A stretch of DNA of 9,345 nt, taken from NCBI GenBank assembly GCA_002451065.1, contig DKBC01000294.1, positions 1-9,345 of the forward strand. Reading direction: 5' to 3'. This DNA is from Betaproteobacteria bacterium UBA6910 (GTDB taxonomy: Bacteria; Pseudomonadota; Gammaproteobacteria; Burkholderiales; UBA6910). Positions within the stretch are counted from its first letter, which is position 1, and the number at the start of each line of letters is the position of its first letter. This document shows positions 6,704 through 9,345 of the stretch, piece by piece. Under the pieces are notes generated by a model. That model did no database searches, had not been told where the DNA came from, and saw nothing but the letters and a program-made list of their open reading frames with translations. Both the position numbers and the translations under genes were made by a program.

Positions 6704-7875
6704 GCGGCGAGTTCCCGCTCCTCCGTGCGACGAGGTGGATAGGTCTCCCACTCGCCGCACGCCGGACAGCGCCAGTAAAACTGCCGGGACTTGAAACCGC
6801 AGTTGTCGCACCGGTACTGGGCGAGGCTGCGCGTGTGCTGGTGCACCAGATTCTTGATCAGTTCCAAGTCCCGGCGCTTCTCGGGGGGCGTCTCCATGAG
6901 TTGCGCCTCCAGCAGCCGATCGAGGCCCAGCAGGGTGGGATTCCTCCCGAGTTCGTCCCGCAGCAGGCGGTAGGCCTTTTGCGGACCCTCCCGGTCCAGG
7001 GTCCCCACGAACACGGCGTTCAGCAGGTCGAGAGACGGGTGCTGGGCGAGGTAGCCCCGCAGCAGACTGAGGCCCTCGTCGAACCGCCCGTCCTCCCGGT
7101 GCGCGTCCAACAGGCGATTCGCCACCAGCGAAAGATACGTGGGCCGTTGGGTCTCCACGCGCTTCCAGGCCTCGATGGCTTCCCGGCGGCGGCCGGCCGC
7201 CTGCTCCAGATCGCCCAGGAGCAGATTGGCGCGCACGCATTTGCGGTGGGTCTGCAGCGCGTCCTCCAGGTAGCCGCGGGCCGCGTCAAACCGGGAGTGG
7301 GTAATCTCGCCCGCGGCCAGCTCGCAATAGAAATTCGCGATCTCCTTGTCCCGCGGTTGGCCAGAGAGCTTGGCAATCTCCCGCGCCACGTCGATGGCTT
7401 TGAGCCAGTCCTTTTCCTGCTCGTAGATCTCAAGCAGATGCTGCAGGGCCCGCGACTCATGGGAGGTGCCGCGAAGGCGCGCGAAGGCTTCCTCCGCCCG
7501 GTCCAGCAGCCCCGCCTTCAGGTAATCCTGGCCGAGCTCGAACAATGCGGCGAGCTTTTGCTCCTCGGCCAGATCGGAGCGGTCAACCAGATTCTGGTGC
7601 ATGCGGATGGCGCGCTCCACCTCGCCCCGGCGCCGGAACAGGTTACCCAGGGCAAAATGGAGCTCCACTGTTTCCGGATCGACCTTGACCACCTCGATGA
7701 ACGCCTCGATGGCTTTGTCGTGCTGCTCGGTGAGCAGGAAATTGAGACCTTTGAAGTAGGATCGCGGCACGGTGCGCGACTCCGACAGCAGCTGGCGTAT
7801 GTCAATCCGCGCCGCAAGCCAACCCATGCCGAAAAACACGGGAAACGCCACCAGCCACCAGAATTCGAACTCCAT
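6700..7875 (-). CDS. lapB: LPS assembly protein B (LapB/YciM), TPR protein regulating LpxC
   Basis: The protein has 391 residues. An N-terminal hydrophobic anchor (about residues 5-21, [17 protein letters not shown]) would hold it in the inner membrane with the bulk in the cytoplasm. A series of tetratricopeptide repeats follows (about 37-345; for example [34 protein letters not shown] and [20 protein letters not shown]). The C-terminus has a rubredoxin-like knuckle with two CxxC pairs, C356/C359 and C370/C373 (YRCDNCGF and WRCPACGEW), for metal. In E. coli this protein delivers LpxC to the FtsH protease and so limits LPS synthesis, and it also links to LPS transport. Length and domain order match the E. 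coli protein (389 residues). It follows lapA by 49 nt and overlaps pyrF by 4 nt. Confidence 0.96.
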   Translation of the reverse strand: MEFEFWWLVAFPVFFGMGWLAARIDIRQLLSESRTVPRSYFKGLNFLLTEQHDKAIEAFIEVVKVDPETVELHFALGNLFRRRGEVERAIRMHQNLVDRSDLAEEQKLAALFELGQDYLKAGLLDRAEEAFARLRGTSHESRALQHLLEIYEQEKDWLKAIDVAREIAKLSGQPRDKEIANFYCELAAGEITHSRFDAARGYLEDALQTHRKCVRANLLLGDLEQAAGRRREAIEAWKRVETQRPTYLSLVANRLLDAHREDGRFDEGLSLLRGYLAQHPSLDLLNAVFVGTLDREGPQKAYRLLRDELGRNPTLLGLDRLLEAQLMETPPEKRRDLELIKNLVHQHTRSLAQYRCDNCGFKSRQFYWRCPACGEWETYPPRRTEERELAA

Positions 7876-7924
7876 GCGGTTCTCTTTGCTCGGCCACCCC
7901 GGAAACGCGAACTATTTCCCCCGA

Positions 7925-8248
7925 CTAGAGCGGGAGGGTACGCTCCGGAGGCACGGGGTGAGGCTCACGCTGACGCGCCGCGGCTTCTCGCGTCAGGCGG
8001 GCGATTCTGCGCCGCTGGCGGAGCATCGTCGGCACAATAGCGAGCAAACCCAGGGCGGCGCCCACGGCAAAGGCCATGAACAGAACCAGCACCAGGGGCG
8101 CCTGCCAGGTGTGGTCCATGAAATAGCGCACCGTCACCAGATCCTGGTTTCCAACGGCAAAACTGACGACTACCAGGAACAGCAGAATGCGCAGAATCCA
8201 CGTGATTACGCGCAACACGCCACCGCCCAAACCCCGCTCCTCACTCAT
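7925..8248 (-). CDS. lapA: LPS assembly protein A (LapA, DUF1049 family)
   Basis: This is a small inner-membrane protein of 107 residues. Two hydrophobic segments (about residues 13-33 and 51-73) flank a short loop containing the family-typical NQDLVTVRYF pattern. They are followed by a basic, Arg-rich cytoplasmic tail (RQRRRIARLTREAAARQ) that is probably a short coiled-coil-like helix, then a Pro-rich end. Length and layout match DUF1049/LapA of E. coli (about 100 residues), which is co-encoded with LapB and interacts with the LPS synthesis control machinery. The start at 8248 has a strong ribosome site. It lies just downstream of the ihfB terminator, so its expression depends either on read-through or on a promoter that I cannot identify. 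Confidence 0.92.
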   Translation of the reverse strand: MSEERGLGGGVLRVITWILRILLFLVVVSFAVGNQDLVTVRYFMDHTWQAPLVLVLFMAFAVGAALGLLAIVPTMLRQRRRIARLTREAAARQREPHPVPPERTLPL

Positions 8249-8254
8249 GACCAG

Positions 8255-8261
8255 CTCCTCC
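8255..8261 (-). promoter_or_regulatory. Shine-Dalgarno of lapA
   Basis: GGAGGAG, read on the minus strand, sits within the short stretch between the ihfB terminator and the lapA ATG. GGAGG is 8 nt from the start codon. It is one of the strongest ribosome sites in the window and supports the start at 8248. Confidence 0.7.
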
Positions 8262-8292
8262 GGCGAGGCCGGCCGCGTGACGGGCCACCGCT

Positions 8293-8325
8293 AAAAAAAG
8301 GCGGCATGACTTTCGGCATGCCGCC
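8293..8325 (-). terminator. Rho-independent terminator after ihfB
   Basis: On the minus strand, GGCGGCATG pairs perfectly with CATGCCGCC (9 bp) around an 8-nt loop and is followed directly by seven Ts. This is a textbook intrinsic terminator. It begins 29 nt after the ihfB stop codon and ends 44 nt before the lapA ATG. It should end much of the rpsA-ihfB transcription, and it would also limit read-through into lapAB unless termination is partial. Confidence 0.9.
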
Positions 8326-8354
8326 CCGGTTGATCCGGTTCGCTCCAGGCACTG

Positions 8355-8639
8355 TCACTTCGGATAATCAACCCGCTCGCGGAGTTCCTTGCCCGCCTTG
8401 AAGTGCGGCACGTTCTTCTCCGGCACGTGAACCTTTTCTCCGGACTTGGGATTGCGGCCCACTCGCGGGGGACGGTAATTCAGACCGAAACTGCCGAAGC
8501 CGCGGATCTCGATGCGGTCGCCTTCGGCGAGCGCTTTGGACATGGCATCCAGCACCATCTTGACCGCGAGCTCCGCATCCTTGGCCACGAGCTGGGGATG
8601 TCTCGCCGCAAGCTTGATTATCAGCTCCGATTTTGTCAT
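8355..8639 (-). CDS. ihfB: Integration host factor beta subunit
   Basis: The protein has 94 residues, the usual length. It is a DNA-bending protein of the HU/IHF family that pairs with IhfA. The N-terminal MTKSELI, the [12 protein letters not shown] block (42-53) with R46, and [10 protein letters not shown] (61-70) with the intercalating proline P64 are all conserved. [14 protein letters not shown] (77-90) is the C-terminal family pattern and marks it as the beta subunit (HimD) rather than alpha or HU. It starts 15 nt after the rpsA stop with GGGAGA as ribosome site, so it is probably transcribed with rpsA, as in many proteobacteria. A terminator follows it. Confidence 0.97.
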   Translation of the reverse strand: MTKSELIIKLAARHPQLVAKDAELAVKMVLDAMSKALAEGDRIEIRGFGSFGLNYRPPRVGRNPKSGEKVHVPEKNVPHFKAGKELRERVDYPK

Positions 8640-8654
8640 TTTGTCTCCCGCTGG

Positions 8655-9345
8655 TTATTCGCTGCTCTTGTTGTCCAATTTCGCCTTCAGCAGTGCGCCG
8701 AGATTGGTGGTGCCCGCCGTGCTGGCGGCGCTTTCGGCCTGCAACTTCTGCATCGCCGCCGACTCGTCCGCCACGTCCTTGGCCTTGATGGAGAGATTGA
8801 TCCCGCGGTTCTTGCGATCGACGTTGATGATCATCGCCGTCACCTGGTCCCCTTCCTTGAGGCGGGTGCGGATGTCCTCGACCCGGTCCCGCGACACCTC
8901 GGATGCGCGCAGATATCCCTCGACTTCCCCTGAAAGCTGGACCACCGCTCCCTTGGCGTCGATGGACTTCACGGTGCCGGCGACGACGGAGCCCTTGTCG
9001 TGGGCGCCGACGAAGACGTTGAACGGATCTCCCTCCAGTTGCTTGATGCCGAGGGAGATGCGCTCGCGCTCGACGTCGATGGAGAGCACGGTCGCCTCCA
9101 CCTCGTCGCCCTTCTTATAGTCGCGAACGGCCTCCTCGCCGGGCTTGCTCCAGGAGAGGTCGGAGAGATGCACCAGCCCGTCAATGCTACCGGTGAGGCC
9201 GATGAAGATTCCGAAATCGGTGATCGACTTGATCTGGCCCTTCACCCGGTCGCCCTTCTTATGGTTCATGGCGAACTCTTCCCAGGGATTAGGCATGCAT
9301 TGCTTCATTCCCAGGGAAATGCGCCGGCGCTCCTCGTCGATCTCG
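8655..9345 (-). CDS. rpsA: 30S ribosomal protein S1, C-terminal part (gene runs off the right edge)
   Basis: The 229 visible residues continue in frame past the edge, so the 9308 ATG is internal, not a start. S1 binds mRNA on the 30S subunit and helps initiate translation. The fragment starts in the end of S1 repeat 4 ([12 protein letters not shown], then NPWEEFA). It continues through repeat 5 ([20 protein letters not shown]..., with VHLSDLSW and a second ERISLGIKQ) and repeat 6 ([46 protein letters not shown]). A short Ala/Ser/Leu-rich tail follows. This matches the last part of the six-repeat, roughly 557-residue proteobacterial S1. It ends with TAA 15 nt before ihfB. Confidence 0.98.
   Translation of the reverse strand, partial: EIDEERRRISLGMKQCMPNPWEEFAMNHKKGDRVKGQIKSITDFGIFIGLTGSIDGLVHLSDLSWSKPGEEAVRDYKKGDEVEATVLSIDVERERISLGIKQLEGDPFNVFVGAHDKGSVVAGTVKSIDAKGAVVQLSGEVEGYLRASEVSRDRVEDIRTRLKEGDQVTAMIINVDRKNRGINLSIKAKDVADESAAMQKLQAESAASTAGTTNLGALLKAKLDNKSSE

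Noticed and set aside
6704..7240. An N-terminal extension of the pyrF frame into lapB
   Set aside because: The short type-1 PyrF begins at the ATGA overlap, and the extension is a Gly/Arg/Pro-rich shadow of the lapB TPR region.
6835..8040. A 401-codon plus-strand open frame opposite lapB
   Set aside because: It mirrors the lapB TPR codons, has no domain or ribosome site that I can support, and is explained as a shadow of lapB.

Overview
The window is a gene-dense piece of a GC-rich proteobacterial chromosome in which every supported gene lies on the minus strand and is read from right to left. The order is rpsA (3' end), ihfB, lapA, lapB, pyrF, a kinase-only hldA/rfaE1, hldD/rfaD, cysM, a YdbH-like gene, a YnbE-like lipoprotein gene, a YdbL-like (DUF1318) gene, and the 5' end of a PolB-like 3'-5' exonuclease gene. 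No stretch of 300 bases lacks a gene. The longest gaps are about 106 nt (ihfB-lapA, with a terminator), 89 nt (hldA-hldD, nothing recognisable) and 72 nt (hldD-cysM, a possible promoter). I see no rRNA, tRNA, CRISPR array, insertion sequence or phage gene.

The order rpsA-ihfB-lapAB-pyrF-rfaE1-rfaD-cysM, with a heptose kinase not fused to the nucleotidyltransferase domain, fits a betaproteobacterium best. A related gammaproteobacterium is not excluded. Protein features, not database searches, support this, so the taxonomic call is an inference.

Right part (about 8293-9345): ribosomal protein S1 and the IHF beta subunit form a short unit that ends at a clear intrinsic terminator. Middle part (about 3001-8248): LapA and LapB tune lipopolysaccharide (LPS) output, PyrF makes UMP, HldA and HldD make the inner-core heptose precursor, and CysM makes cysteine. 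Left part (1-2984): YdbH, YnbE and YdbL match the E. coli trio implicated in an inner-to-outer-membrane lipid transport bridge, followed by a nuclease gene.

The main theme is envelope biogenesis. Regulation of LPS synthesis, LPS core sugar supply and a glycerophospholipid bridge lie in one co-directional block, with pyrimidine and cysteine housekeeping genes between them. The individual families are known. I did not find a clearly undescribed system. The linkage, the shorter-than-E. coli YdbH and the terminator just upstream of lapA are the points most worth a second look.
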